Assembly (NCBI GenBank): GCA_964580105.1
Contig: CAZOJJ010000001.1
Location: 124,001 to 188,000, forward strand
Direction of reading: 5' to 3'
Source of the DNA: CAZOJJ01 sp964580105
Lineage (GTDB): Bacteria > Bacteroidota > Rhodothermia > Rhodothermales > Rubricoccaceae
DNA: 64,000 nt
The notes under the pieces were generated by a model. That model made no database searches. It was not told the origin of the DNA and saw only the letters and a list, made by a program, of their open reading frames with translations. A program made the position numbers and the translations under genes. Every line of letters begins with the position of its first letter. The stretch's first letter is position 1. Shown here in pieces: positions 25,602 to 32,343 of the stretch.

Positions 25602-25637
25602 GCGTTTGCGAGGAGCTGAGCGTTTACGAGGAGAGGA
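25602..25637. repeat. 18-bp tandem duplication after the DUF2723 gene
   Basis: GCGTTTGCGAGGAGCTGA at 25602-25619 is followed by a degenerate copy starting GCGTTTACGAGGAG. It lies immediately past the stop codon and leads into purine-rich sequence to 25651. Confidence 0.7.
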
Positions 25638-25685
25638 CGAGAGGAGGAACGTATCTCGGCGATCCCGTCCCACTCCTCCCCGTCG

Positions 25686-25693
25686 TACCTTAC
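25686..25693 (+). promoter_or_regulatory. putative -7 box upstream of the 147-aa protein
   Basis: TACCTTAC, 22 bp before the ATG at 25716; same TAYCTTNN form and same distance as the box before the endonuclease gene at 11601. Confidence 0.35.
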
Positions 25694-25715
25694 GGCTCGA
25701 CCAGCCCACGCCCCC

Positions 25716-26159
25716 ATGGCCTTCTCCTTCTCCGACGCCGACCTGGACCGCCTCGCGGCGGCGCTCGGGGTGTCCGCCGAGCGGGAAGGCGGCCTCGTCC
25801 GCTTCAGCCTCACCCACGCCCCCAGCGGCCGGCGGCTGGCGCTCGAAATCGCGCCCGAGGTCATGCTGCCCGACGGGCTCGACGCGGACACGACGGCGCT
25901 GGTGTCGGTCTACGGCACCAACGCGTTCCTCCAGATGCAGGGCTGCACCGGCTTCGTGGCCTCCGAGGAGCTCGGCGAGGTCATCTTCTTCGCGCGTCAG
26001 GGCGGCCGCGTCAGCGGCCTCGTCGTCGAGCGACAGGCCGGCTGCTCGCTCTACGCCAACGTCTCCGAGAAGCTGCTCTCGGCCGACTTCACGCAGCTCC
26101 CGCCGGAGATCATGATGAGCGCCGTCGCCCTCTCGATGAGCGAGCCGCTGTTCGAGTAG
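25716..26159 (+). CDS. conserved-looking hypothetical protein
   Basis: 147 aa, starting MAFSFSDADLDRLAAALG. I do not recognise a family. It has no signal peptide or membrane segment. The middle is a run of beta strands ('LVSVYGTNAFLQMQGCTGFVAS', cited core YGTNAFLQMQGCTGF, about residues 67-81; 'EVIFFARQGGRVSGLVVE', about 88-105) with two cysteines (C77 region and 'GCSLYANVSE'), and the end is helical ('PPEIMMSAVALSMSE'). The fold could be a small cytosolic sensory or binding domain. It lies 13 bp upstream of ybeY on the same strand, so it is probably co-transcribed with it. Confidence 0.6.
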   Translation: MAFSFSDADLDRLAAALGVSAEREGGLVRFSLTHAPSGRRLALEIAPEVMLPDGLDADTTALVSVYGTNAFLQMQGCTGFVASEELGEVIFFARQGGRVSGLVVERQAGCSLYANVSEKLLSADFTQLPPEIMMSAVALSMSEPLFE

Positions 26160-26172
26160 GCGGCACCGGGCG

Positions 26173-26598
26173 ATGGACGACGGTACCCTCGCGATCCACC
26201 TCGTCCACCCCGAGCGCACCATTGAGGCGGCGCGGGTCCGCGCCGTCGTGCGGCGCGCCGCCGAGGGCGAGGGGTTCTCGGTCGCCGACCTCTCCGTCGT
26301 GCTGGCCGACCACGCCACCGTCCACGCCCTCAACCGCGAGTGGCTCGGGCACGACTACGAAACCGACGTCGTCTCCTTCCCCCTCGACGACGCCGCCCTC
26401 GCCCGGAAGGAGATCGACGGCGAGGTCTACGTTGACCTCGACACGGCCGCCGAGCGGGCCGCCGAGTTCGACGCGACGTTCGAGGAGGAAGCCCTCCGCT
26501 ACGTCGTTCACGGCCTCCTTCACCTCATGGGCCACGACGACGCCACCGAGGCCGAGCGGGCGGCCATGCGCGCCCTGGAAGACCGCTATTTGAAGTGA
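26173..26598 (+). CDS. ybeY: endoribonuclease YbeY
   Basis: 141 aa zinc-dependent single-strand RNase involved in 16S rRNA 3' maturation and ribosome quality control. The hallmark 'HGLLHLMGHDD' (HxxxHxxGxDH type, residues about 116-126) is present, preceded by 'LNREWLGHDYETDVVSFPL' (cited: LNREWLGHDYETDVVSFP, about 54-71), the other conserved block. Length is normal for the family. The stop codon is built into the first unit of a 14-nt repeat array that separates it from topA. Confidence 0.93.
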   Translation: MDDGTLAIHLVHPERTIEAARVRAVVRRAAEGEGFSVADLSVVLADHATVHALNREWLGHDYETDVVSFPLDDAALARKEIDGEVYVDLDTAAERAAEFDATFEEEALRYVVHGLLHLMGHDDATEAERAAMRALEDRYLK

Positions 26599-26695
26599 GA
26601 AGGGGAAAGTGAGAAGGGGGCGGCTTCCGATGCTTCTTGCCCCTGCCGCCCCGCCCCGCCCTTTCTAACTTCCCACTTCTAACTTCCCGCTTCCC
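26593..26695. repeat. inverted 14-nt array between ybeY and topA
   Basis: AAGTGAGAAGGGGA at 26593-26606 is repeated with one change at 26607-26620. TTCTAACTTCCCAC at 26663-26676 is repeated at 26677-26690 and followed by TTCCC directly before the topA ATG. The purine and pyrimidine arms are roughly complementary. The ybeY stop lies in the first unit. Confidence 0.85.
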
Positions 26696-28951
26696 ATGCG
26701 GCTCGTCATCGTCGAGAGCCCGGCGAAGGCCAAGACCCTCCAGCGCTACCTCGGCGCGGGGTACCGCGTGCGCGCCTCCCTCGGGCACGTCCGCGACCTG
26801 CCGAAGAAAGCGATGGCCGTGGACGTGGAGGGCTCCTTCCGGCCGTCGTACGAGACGCTGTCGAAGAAGAAAAAGACGCTCCAGGAGCTGCGCGCCTACG
26901 CCGAGCAGGCCGAGCAGGTCTTGCTGGCGCCGGACCCCGACCGCGAGGGCGAGATCATCGCGTGGCACCTGGAAGGGATGTTGAAGCGAGCGAACAAGAA
27001 CATCGCGCGGGTGACGTTTCAGGAGGTCACCGCCGAGGCCGTCCGCCGCGCCGTCGCCAGCCCCCGCGCGGTGGACGCGCGGCTGGTGGACGCCCAGCAG
27101 GCCCGCCGCGTGATGGACCGGCTCGTCGGCTACACCGTCTCGCCGTTCCTCTGGCAGGCCGCGCGGGCGGGCGGCGCCGACGCCCCCGCCGGGCTCTCGG
27201 CCGGGCGCGTCCAGACCGCCGCCCTCCGCCTCGTCGTCGAGCGCGAGCGCGCCATCGCCGACTTCGTGCCGCAGGACTACTTCAGCCTCGACGCCACGTT
27301 CGAGACGCCCGACGGCGAGCGCTTCGAGGCCACGCTCCGCGAGGCGTTCGGGAAACGCGTCGGCGGCCCCAGCGAGAAGGGCGTCCAGCAGATCCTTGCC
27401 GACCGCGACGACGCCGAAGGGCTCGCCGGCCTTGCGCGCCAGGGCGCCTACGCCGTTCGCTCGGTCGAGACCAAGACCGTCCGCCAGAAGCCGCCGCCGC
27501 CGTTCACGACCTCCACGCTCCAGCAGGCCGCGAGCGTCCAGCTCCGCATGAGCCCCAAGCAGGCCATGCGCGTGGCCCAGCAGCTCTACGAGGGCATCGA
27601 GGTGGAGGGCGGCGAGCGCGCCGGCCTCATCACCTACATGCGGACCGACTCGACGCGCCTCGCCGACGAGGCCGTCGCCGCCCTCCGCGACCTCATCGCG
27701 CGCGACCTGGGGACGGAGTACCTCCCCAACAAACCACACGCACACGGCGGCAAGACCCCGAAGAACGCGCAGGAGGCCCACGAGGCCATCCGCCCGACCC
27801 ACGTCGAGCGCACGCCGAAGGCGCTCCGCAAGTACCTCACGCCCGAGCAGCACGCGCTCTACCGGCTCATCTACTACCGCACCGTCGCCAGCCAGATGGC
27901 CGAAGCCGTCGTGGACCGAACGACGTGCGACGTGGCCGACGACCGGAACCGCTTCGTCTTCCGCGCCACCGGCGAGGTCGTCCGCTTCCGCGGCTTCCGC
28001 CAGCTCTACGAAGCGCCCGACGTGGACGAGAAGAAGAAGACCGCCGCCGACCGACCGCCCCAGCGGCTCCCCGCCTCGTTGCGCCCCAAGCTGCCCGTCG
28101 AGATGGTCGACCTCGGCGTGAACGCGCACCAGACGAAGCCACCGCCACGCTACACCGAGGCCTCGCTCGTGAAGGCGCTCGAAAAGGAGGGCATCGGCCG
28201 GCCGAGCACCTACAGCCAGACGCTGGCGACGATCCAGCAGCGCGGCTACGCCGAGCTCCGGGCGCGGAAGCTCCACGCCACCGACCTCGGCATGCGCGTG
28301 TGCGACCTCCTCGTGGCCCACTTCCCCACCCTCTTCGACCTCGGCTTCACCGCCGAGATGGAGGACCAGCTCGACGCCATCGCGAGCGGCGGGCGGCGCT
28401 ACGAGGACACGCTCTCGGCGTTCTACCACGACCGCCTCCTGGCCGCCCTCCGCACCGCCGAGGCGCAGGTGGCCGGCGGGCCGAGAACGGAGGTCGGAGG
28501 ACGGAAGACAGAGGTCAGGGGTCAGAGGACGGAGCGCGGCGAGCGCCCCGCCTCTACGCCCTCAATCCCTCCACCACCCAATCAGACCGTCCCCCAATGT
28601 CCCGACTGCGGGCGGCCGATGGCGCTCCGCGACGGTGCGCGCGGGAAGTTCTGGGGCTGCACGGGCTTCCCGAACTGCAAGGGGACGCGGGCCTACGTGG
28701 ACCCGGCGCAGGCCGTCCGCTGCCCGGCGTGCCGGGAGGGCTTCCTCGTCGAGCGGCGCTCGCGGAAGGGCGCGGCGTTCTGGGGCTGCACGGCCTACCC
28801 GACGTGCAAGTACGCGCAGTGGGCCGAGCCCCTCGCGCGTCCCTGCCCCACCTGCGGCCACGCCCACCTCGACCGGCACACGCACCGGGACGGCGCCTCG
28901 ACGATTCGCTGCCCGCGGTGTGACGCCACTGTTCCCGGGGCGGGGCCCTGA
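26696..28951 (+). CDS. topA: DNA topoisomerase I with an in-frame repeat-derived linker
   Basis: 751 aa type IA topoisomerase relaxing negative supercoils. Toprim domain at residues 1-115 ('MRLVIVESPAKAKTLQRYLG', 'APDPDREGEIIAWHLEG'). The catalytic tyrosine is Tyr314 in 'LITYMRTDSTRLADEAV'. Further core blocks: 'SAGRVQTAALRLVVERE', 'LPNKPHAHGGKTPKNAQEAHEAIRPT' (cited end AQEAHEAIRPT), 'GIGRPSTYSQTLATIQ'. Three C-terminal zinc ribbons (CPDCGRP..CTGFPNC, CPACREG..CTAYPTC, CPTCGHA..CPRCDA) occupy about 640-750. Residues about 597-615 between core and ribbons are encoded by eight tandem DNA heptads (28484-28539), giving a basic Thr/Arg/Glu linker that continues as a Pro-rich stretch. Confidence 0.93.
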   Translation: MRLVIVESPAKAKTLQRYLGAGYRVRASLGHVRDLPKKAMAVDVEGSFRPSYETLSKKKKTLQELRAYAEQAEQVLLAPDPDREGEIIAWHLEGMLKRANKNIARVTFQEVTAEAVRRAVASPRAVDARLVDAQQARRVMDRLVGYTVSPFLWQAARAGGADAPAGLSAGRVQTAALRLVVERERAIADFVPQDYFSLDATFETPDGERFEATLREAFGKRVGGPSEKGVQQILADRDDAEGLAGLARQGAYAVRSVETKTVRQKPPPPFTTSTLQQAASVQLRMSPKQAMRVAQQLYEGIEVEGGERAGLITYMRTDSTRLADEAVAALRDLIARDLGTEYLPNKPHAHGGKTPKNAQEAHEAIRPTHVERTPKALRKYLTPEQHALYRLIYYRTVASQMAEAVVDRTTCDVADDRNRFVFRATGEVVRFRGFRQLYEAPDVDEKKKTAADRPPQRLPASLRPKLPVEMVDLGVNAHQTKPPPRYTEASLVKALEKEGIGRPSTYSQTLATIQQRGYAELRARKLHATDLGMRVCDLLVAHFPTLFDLGFTAEMEDQLDAIASGGRRYEDTLSAFYHDRLLAALRTAEAQVAGGPRTEVGGRKTEVRGQRTERGERPASTPSIPPPPNQTVPQCPDCGRPMALRDGARGKFWGCTGFPNCKGTRAYVDPAQAVRCPACREGFLVERRSRKGAAFWGCTAYPTCKYAQWAEPLARPCPTCGHAHLDRHTHRDGASTIRCPRCDATVPGAGP
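28484..28539 (+). repeat. eight heptads inside the topA reading frame
   Basis: Uninterrupted 7-nt periodicity, consensus RGGWCRG: AGAACGG, AGGTCGG, AGGACGG, AAGACAG, AGGTCAG, GGGTCAG, AGGACGG, AGCGCGG. It looks like the intergenic junction arrays elsewhere in the window but lies within coding sequence at the core/zinc-ribbon boundary. Confidence 0.9.
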
Positions 28952-28982
28952 CGGGGAAAAGCGGAGATAATCGCCCGCCCCC

Positions 28983-29011
28983 TTGACCTCGGCGGACCCT
29001 TCGCGTATCCA
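28983..29011 (+). promoter_or_regulatory. putative sigma70-like promoter for hpf
   Basis: TTGACC, 17-bp spacer, TATCCA, in the topA-hpf spacer; the coding start is 86 bp further on. Matches the primary-sigma consensus better than other upstream regions here, but is sequence-only evidence. Confidence 0.4.
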
Positions 29012-29097
29012 TGTCGTGTGACAGGGGGCGGCGGCCCGCATCGCCCGTCTGGGCGGCCGCTCGTTGCGTTCTTTCCCATCAGTCAGGAGGGTAGTCT

Positions 29098-29418
29098 ATG
29101 CAGACCCGGATCACCGCCCACCAGACCCACACGACCGACGGCCTGCGGGCCCACATCGAGAACTCGGTCGGCAAGCTGGGCCGCTACTACGACGGCATCC
29201 TCGATGCCCACGTGATCCTCAAGGATGACCCCTCGCCGGCGGCGGACAAACGCTGCGAGATCGCGCTGAACGTCTACCGGCAGACCCTCAAAGCCAGCGA
29301 CACCGCGCCCACGCACCAGGCGGCCGTTGACGGCTGCGTGCGCCAGCTCCGACGCCAGGTGACCCGCTACAAGTCCAGGCTCCGCGACAGGAAGGGCGGC
29401 GGCACGCCGCGCCCGTAA
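29098..29418 (+). CDS. hpf: short-form ribosome hibernation promoting factor
   Basis: 106 aa HPF/RaiA protein that binds the small subunit in the mRNA/tRNA channel and stops translation in resting cells. Pattern: 'ITAHQTHTTDGLRAHIENSVGKLGRYYDGI' (cited HTTDGLRAHIENSVGKLGRYY, partly, residues about 9-28), 'AHVILKDD', 'CEIALNVYRQTLKASDTAPTHQAAVDGCV' (core: VYRQTLKASDTAPTHQAAVD) and a basic tail 'RRQVTRYKSRLRDRK'. The dimerising C-terminal domain of long HPF is absent. An unusually good Shine-Dalgarno, AGGAGG, lies eight bases before the ATG. A strong terminator follows. Confidence 0.88.
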   Translation: MQTRITAHQTHTTDGLRAHIENSVGKLGRYYDGILDAHVILKDDPSPAADKRCEIALNVYRQTLKASDTAPTHQAAVDGCVRQLRRQVTRYKSRLRDRKGGGTPRP

Positions 29419-29438
29419 CCCTCAACCTCACCGTGTCA

Positions 29439-29476
29439 GAACGCCCCCGGTCGGAACGGCCGGGGGCGTTCGTTTT
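29439..29476 (+). terminator. rho-independent terminator after hpf
   Basis: GAACGCCCCCGG and CCGGGGGCGTTC form a 12-bp perfect stem with a 10-nt loop (29439-29472), followed by GTTTT. It lies 21 bp past the hpf stop and could also stop convergent metF transcripts. Confidence 0.85.
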
Positions 29477-29496
29477 GCGCGAGGCCGGTCCGGCGT

Positions 29497-30453
29497 CTAC
29501 GCCAGCTTCCGCAGCGGCGCCACGACGCGGCACACGTGCTCGGCCGTGCTCATGATGTAGAAGTGGAGGCCCGGCACGCCCGCGCTCATGAGCTCCTCGG
29601 CCTGCTGGCGCGCCCACTCCACGCCGATGTCGGCCACCTGCTCGTCCTTCGCCGCCTCGACCTCGGCTGCGAGCGCCTCGGGAATTTCGGCGTGGAACGT
29701 GCGCGGGAGCGAGCGGAGGTGGTTCTTCGTCGTGATGATCTTGAGGCCCGGCACGATGGGCACCGCGATGCCCACCTCGCGGCAGCGCTCGACGAAGTCG
29801 AAGTAGTGCCGGTTGTCGAAGAACATCTGGGTCACGACGTAGTCGGCCCCGGCGTCCACCTTCCGCTTGAGGTGGAGGATGTCCCACGTCATGTTGGGGG
29901 CCTCCTCGTGCTTCTCCGGGTAGCCCCCCACGCCGATGCAGAAGTCCGTCGGTGCGGCGTCGAAGAGGGCTTCGAGGAAGCGCCCCTGGTTCATCGCGCG
30001 GATCTGCGCCACGAGGTCGCAGGCGTACTGGTTCCGCGTGCGGTCGGGCCGCTCGGGCTTGACGACCCCGAGGTCGTCGCCGCGGACGGCGAGGACGTTG
30101 CGGATGCCGAGGTAGTGCAGCTCGATGAGGGCGTCCTCGGTCTCCTCGCGCGTGAACCCCCGGCAGAGCAAGTGCGGCACGGCGTCGATGCCGTAGCGAT
30201 GCTGGATGGCGGCGCAGAGGCCGAGCGTGCCGGGCCGCTTCCGCTTGACGTGTCGGCGGTGCGAACCGTCGGGCAGCTCCTCGTAGTACGCCTCGGCCGC
30301 GTGCGCCGTCACGTCAATGAACGGCGGCTCGAAGGGGAGCAGCGTCTCTACGATGGCGAGGATCTCGTCGACGGAGCCGCCCCGGCGCGGTGGAATGATC
30401 TCGTAGGAGATCAGCGGCGAGGCGGCGCGCTCGTAGTGCTCGGTGACTTTCAC
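29497..30453 (-). CDS. metF: methylenetetrahydrofolate reductase
   Basis: 318 aa, reducing 5,10-methylene-THF to 5-methyl-THF for methionine synthesis; FAD-binding TIM barrel. Signatures: 'SYEIIPPRRGGSVDEI' (about residues 15-30), 'FIDVTAHAAEAYY', 'HLLCRGFTREETEDALIELHYLGI' (cited CRGFTREETEDALIELHYLG), 'NVLAVRGDD' (about 118-126), 'FCIGVGGYPEKHEEAPN' (about 170-186), 'KVDAGADYVVTQMFFD' (about 197-212) and 'VPGLKIITT'. The start is a GTG at 30453, immediately preceded on the coding strand by four heptads of type GAAGCCC. It is the last gene of the minus-strand respiratory block, but functionally unrelated to it. Confidence 0.92.
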   Translation of the reverse strand: MKVTEHYERAASPLISYEIIPPRRGGSVDEILAIVETLLPFEPPFIDVTAHAAEAYYEELPDGSHRRHVKRKRPGTLGLCAAIQHRYGIDAVPHLLCRGFTREETEDALIELHYLGIRNVLAVRGDDLGVVKPERPDRTRNQYACDLVAQIRAMNQGRFLEALFDAAPTDFCIGVGGYPEKHEEAPNMTWDILHLKRKVDAGADYVVTQMFFDNRHYFDFVERCREVGIAVPIVPGLKIITTKNHLRSLPRTFHAEIPEALAAEVEAAKDEQVADIGVEWARQQAEELMSAGVPGLHFYIMSTAEHVCRVVAPLRKLA

Positions 30454-30456
30454 AGG

Positions 30457-30522
30457 GGGCTTCGGGCTATGGGCTTCGGGCTGCGAGTATACGCAGGCTC
30501 GGGATCCGCAACCCGCCGCCCC
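30457..30522. repeat. heptad array upstream of metF
   Basis: Plus-strand heptads GGGCTTC, GGGCTAT, GGGCTTC, GGGCTGC occupy 30457-30484 next to the metF start. GCAACCCGCCGCCCC at 30508-30522, adjoining the upstream gene's stop, is complementary to most of two units, so the inverted layout is kept with one degenerate arm. Confidence 0.7.
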
Positions 30523-30840
30523 TTAGTTCCGCCGCATCCACAGGTCGGCTGCCAGGCGGGCGCGGACGTCGGCGTCGGGGCTCGAGGCGGGGCCTTCCGG
30601 CACGGCGGGCGCCTGCGGGAAGACGGGCCGGGGCGCCTCGTGCCGGAGGTCCTCGACGATGTCACGCGCGCGCACGGGCACGGCCTCCCCGCGCCGCCGG
30701 GCCGCCTCGCGCCGCGAGAGCGGCACCGGCAGCGTCCGCTCGGGGACCAGCAGCCGCGCCGCCATCACGAACACCCAGAGCCCCACCGCGAACGCCGTCG
30801 CGACGACGGCCAGGACCAGGAGGCTGGCGGCGGCGGACAT
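30523..30840 (-). CDS. small single-pass membrane protein at the end of the cox operon
   Basis: 105 aa: one N-terminal membrane segment ('ASLLVLAVVATAFAVGLWVFVM', residues about 5-26; cited as LVLAVVATAFAVGLWVF), then a basic stretch with 'LSRREAARRRGEAVPVRARD', and a Pro/Ala-rich tail ending ADLWMRRN. I recognise no family. The gene lies 21 bp downstream of cox subunit IV, so it is probably the last oxidase-linked cistron, comparable in place to CcoQ-like or assembly peptides of other operons; that role is only a guess. Confidence 0.55.
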   Translation of the reverse strand: MSAAASLLVLAVVATAFAVGLWVFVMAARLLVPERTLPVPLSRREAARRRGEAVPVRARDIVEDLRHEAPRPVFPQAPAVPEGPASSPDADVRARLAADLWMRRN

Positions 30841-30861
30841 CGGCGGCGGGCCCGGGCAGGG

Positions 30862-31353
30862 TCAGGGTGATTCGGGGGCGTTCGGGAAGAGCAGCGTGTC
30901 CACCGGCACGACGAGGGGCTGCGCCATGCCCCGGGCGTCCAGCTCGGCCTGGCGCGCCTCCAGGGCGCGCGCCTCATCCTCCTGGAGGTCGATGGGCGTG
31001 GCCGAGACCTCCTGGAAGGTGTCGCGGAAGCCGGTGTCGAGGTAGGTGAACGCCAGGAAGATGATGAGGAAGACGACGCCGCTGACGAAGGCGAGCAGGT
31101 TGGAGCCGCCGTCGTACTTGAGGCCCATGAAGAAGGCCGCCACGAGCGCGGCCTTCGCGCCTGCGATGGCGAGGGCGACGGGCACGCTGAAGCCGCCGAG
31201 AGGGATGACGTCCGCCCGCTCCAGCAGCGCGAGGCCGACGGTCAGGACCGTGAGGGCGACGAGGCCGCCGAACGTCCGGACCAGCGTGGACCGCTCCAGG
31301 ACGTGGTGGGCGCCGTGGCCGGTGTGCTCGACGTGGGAATCTGCGTGGTGCAT
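30862..31353 (-). CDS. cytochrome c oxidase subunit IV
   Basis: 163 aa. Three membrane segments: 'TFGGLVALTVLTVGLALL' (about 27-44), 'VPVALAIAGAKAALVAAFFMGL' (about 56-77; the 'GAKAALVAAFFMGLKY' block is the prokaryotic COX4 signature) and 'LLAFVSGVVFLIIFLAFTYLD' (about 84-104). His-rich N-terminus. A ~55-residue hydrophilic C-terminal extension with helical 'EDEARALEARQAELDARG' is longer than in CyoD-type proteins. It is a small accessory subunit of the caa3 oxidase encoded by the three genes upstream. Confidence 0.85.
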   Translation of the reverse strand: MHHADSHVEHTGHGAHHVLERSTLVRTFGGLVALTVLTVGLALLERADVIPLGGFSVPVALAIAGAKAALVAAFFMGLKYDGGSNLLAFVSGVVFLIIFLAFTYLDTGFRDTFQEVSATPIDLQEDEARALEARQAELDARGMAQPLVVPVDTLLFPNAPESP

Positions 31354-31354
31354 G

Positions 31355-31414
31355 GGTTCCGGGGACCGGGTGCGGGGTTCAGGGTGCAGCCGTCCCGGCG
31401 CCCTGAACCCTGAA
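31355..31414. repeat. inverted GGTTCAG heptad array between cox III and IV
   Basis: Plus-strand heptads GGTTCCG, GGGACCG, GGTGCGG, GGTTCAG, GGTGCAG (31355-31389) face CCCTGAA, CCCTGAA (31401-31414). On the coding strand the arms follow the subunit III stop and end one base before the subunit IV ATG. The same word recurs at 44607-44670. Confidence 0.85.
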
Positions 31415-31416
31415 CC

Positions 31417-32295
31417 CTAGATCAGATACATCAGCGGGAAGAGGAAAATCCAGATGATGTCGACCACGTGCCAGTAGAGGCCGACGTTCTCGACCGGCGT
31501 GTAGTAGACGCTGGAGTAGCGGCCCCGGCGGGCGTTCCAGGCGAGGATCGAGATGGCGACCATCCCGATCAGCACGTGGATGCCGTGGATGCCGGTCATC
31601 ACGTAGTAGATCGAGAAGAAGAGGCCGGCGCGGCGGTCGTGGAAGATGGCCCCCTCGCGGGCGTGGGCGCCGTGGTCGTCGGCCGCGGCGTGCCCGCCCT
31701 CGGCGGCGCCCTCCGTTCCGGCGGGCAGGTCCTCCTGCCCGAGCGTGAGCGCGGCGGCCGTCTCGCCCACCCCCTCGGGCGTGCCCTCCTCCAGCACGAA
31801 GTGCTCGCCGGGGAAGATGCCGAGTTCGAACTTGTGGGTGTACTCGAAGTACTTCACCACCATGAACGTGCCTGCGAGGGCGACGGTGGCGATGAGGTTC
31901 CAGAAGAGCACCTTCTGGTTGTCCGTCTGTGCCCCCCGGATGGCCCACGCCACCGTGAGCGAGGACGTCAGCAGGACGACCGTGTTGAGGGCGCCCATGA
32001 TGGTGTCGAGCTGGGTGCTCGCCTCGGCGTAGAGCTCGGGGTACCACGCGCGGAAGATGGCGTAGGCCACGAACATCCCGCCGAAGAGCAGGATCTCCGT
32101 CACGAGGAAGATCCACATCCCCAGCTTCGAGGCCGAAAACTGCTGCTCGGCCGAGACGAAGTGGTGCTGGAGGTGGGCCGGGTGCGGCTTGCCGTCGTGG
32201 CCGATGAGCATGAGATCCTCGTGGCCGTGCTCGTCGAGGCCGTAGACGCCGTGCGTCTGGGGCGCAGCGACGGCGGGCGAAGGGTGGTCTGCCAT
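31417..32295 (-). CDS. ctaE: cytochrome c oxidase subunit III
   Basis: 292 aa. Membrane-bound subunit with 'KLGMWIFLVTEILLFGGMFVAYAIFR' type first helices (cited KLGMWIFLVTEILLFGGMF, about residues 56-74), 'NTVVLLTSSLTVAWAIRGAQ', 'VALAGTFMVVKYFEYTHKFE' and the C-terminal 'GIHGIHVLIGMVAISIL...VEFVGLYWHVVDIIWIFLFPLMYL'-like block (here VENVGLYWHVVDIIWIFLFP). A hydrophilic insertion of ~55 residues (about 162-215, Gly/Glu/His-rich) sits between helices, unusual for the family. Subunit III stabilises the catalytic core and may guide oxygen and protons. Confidence 0.92.
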   Translation of the reverse strand: MADHPSPAVAAPQTHGVYGLDEHGHEDLMLIGHDGKPHPAHLQHHFVSAEQQFSASKLGMWIFLVTEILLFGGMFVAYAIFRAWYPELYAEASTQLDTIMGALNTVVLLTSSLTVAWAIRGAQTDNQKVLFWNLIATVALAGTFMVVKYFEYTHKFELGIFPGEHFVLEEGTPEGVGETAAALTLGQEDLPAGTEGAAEGGHAAADDHGAHAREGAIFHDRRAGLFFSIYYVMTGIHGIHVLIGMVAISILAWNARRGRYSSVYYTPVENVGLYWHVVDIIWIFLFPLMYLI

Positions 32296-32307
32296 GGTTC
32301 GGGAGCG

Positions 32308-32333
32308 GTAGGGGCACGGCGTGCCGTGCCCCC
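32308..32333. repeat. REP-like palindrome in the cox operon
   Basis: GTAGGGGCACGGC-GTGCCGTGCCCCC, a nearly perfect 26-nt inverted repeat between the subunit I and subunit III genes. It differs by a few bases from the 28-bp palindrome inside the RAYT gene at 59260-59287. Confidence 0.85.
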
Positions 32334-32343
32334 GGTTCGTCAG

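Noticed and set aside
22644..26333. Very long minus-strand frame opposite DUF2723
   Set aside because: Highly charged, repetitive product typical of antisense reading of GC-rich coding DNA; DUF2723 on the plus strand has clear motifs.
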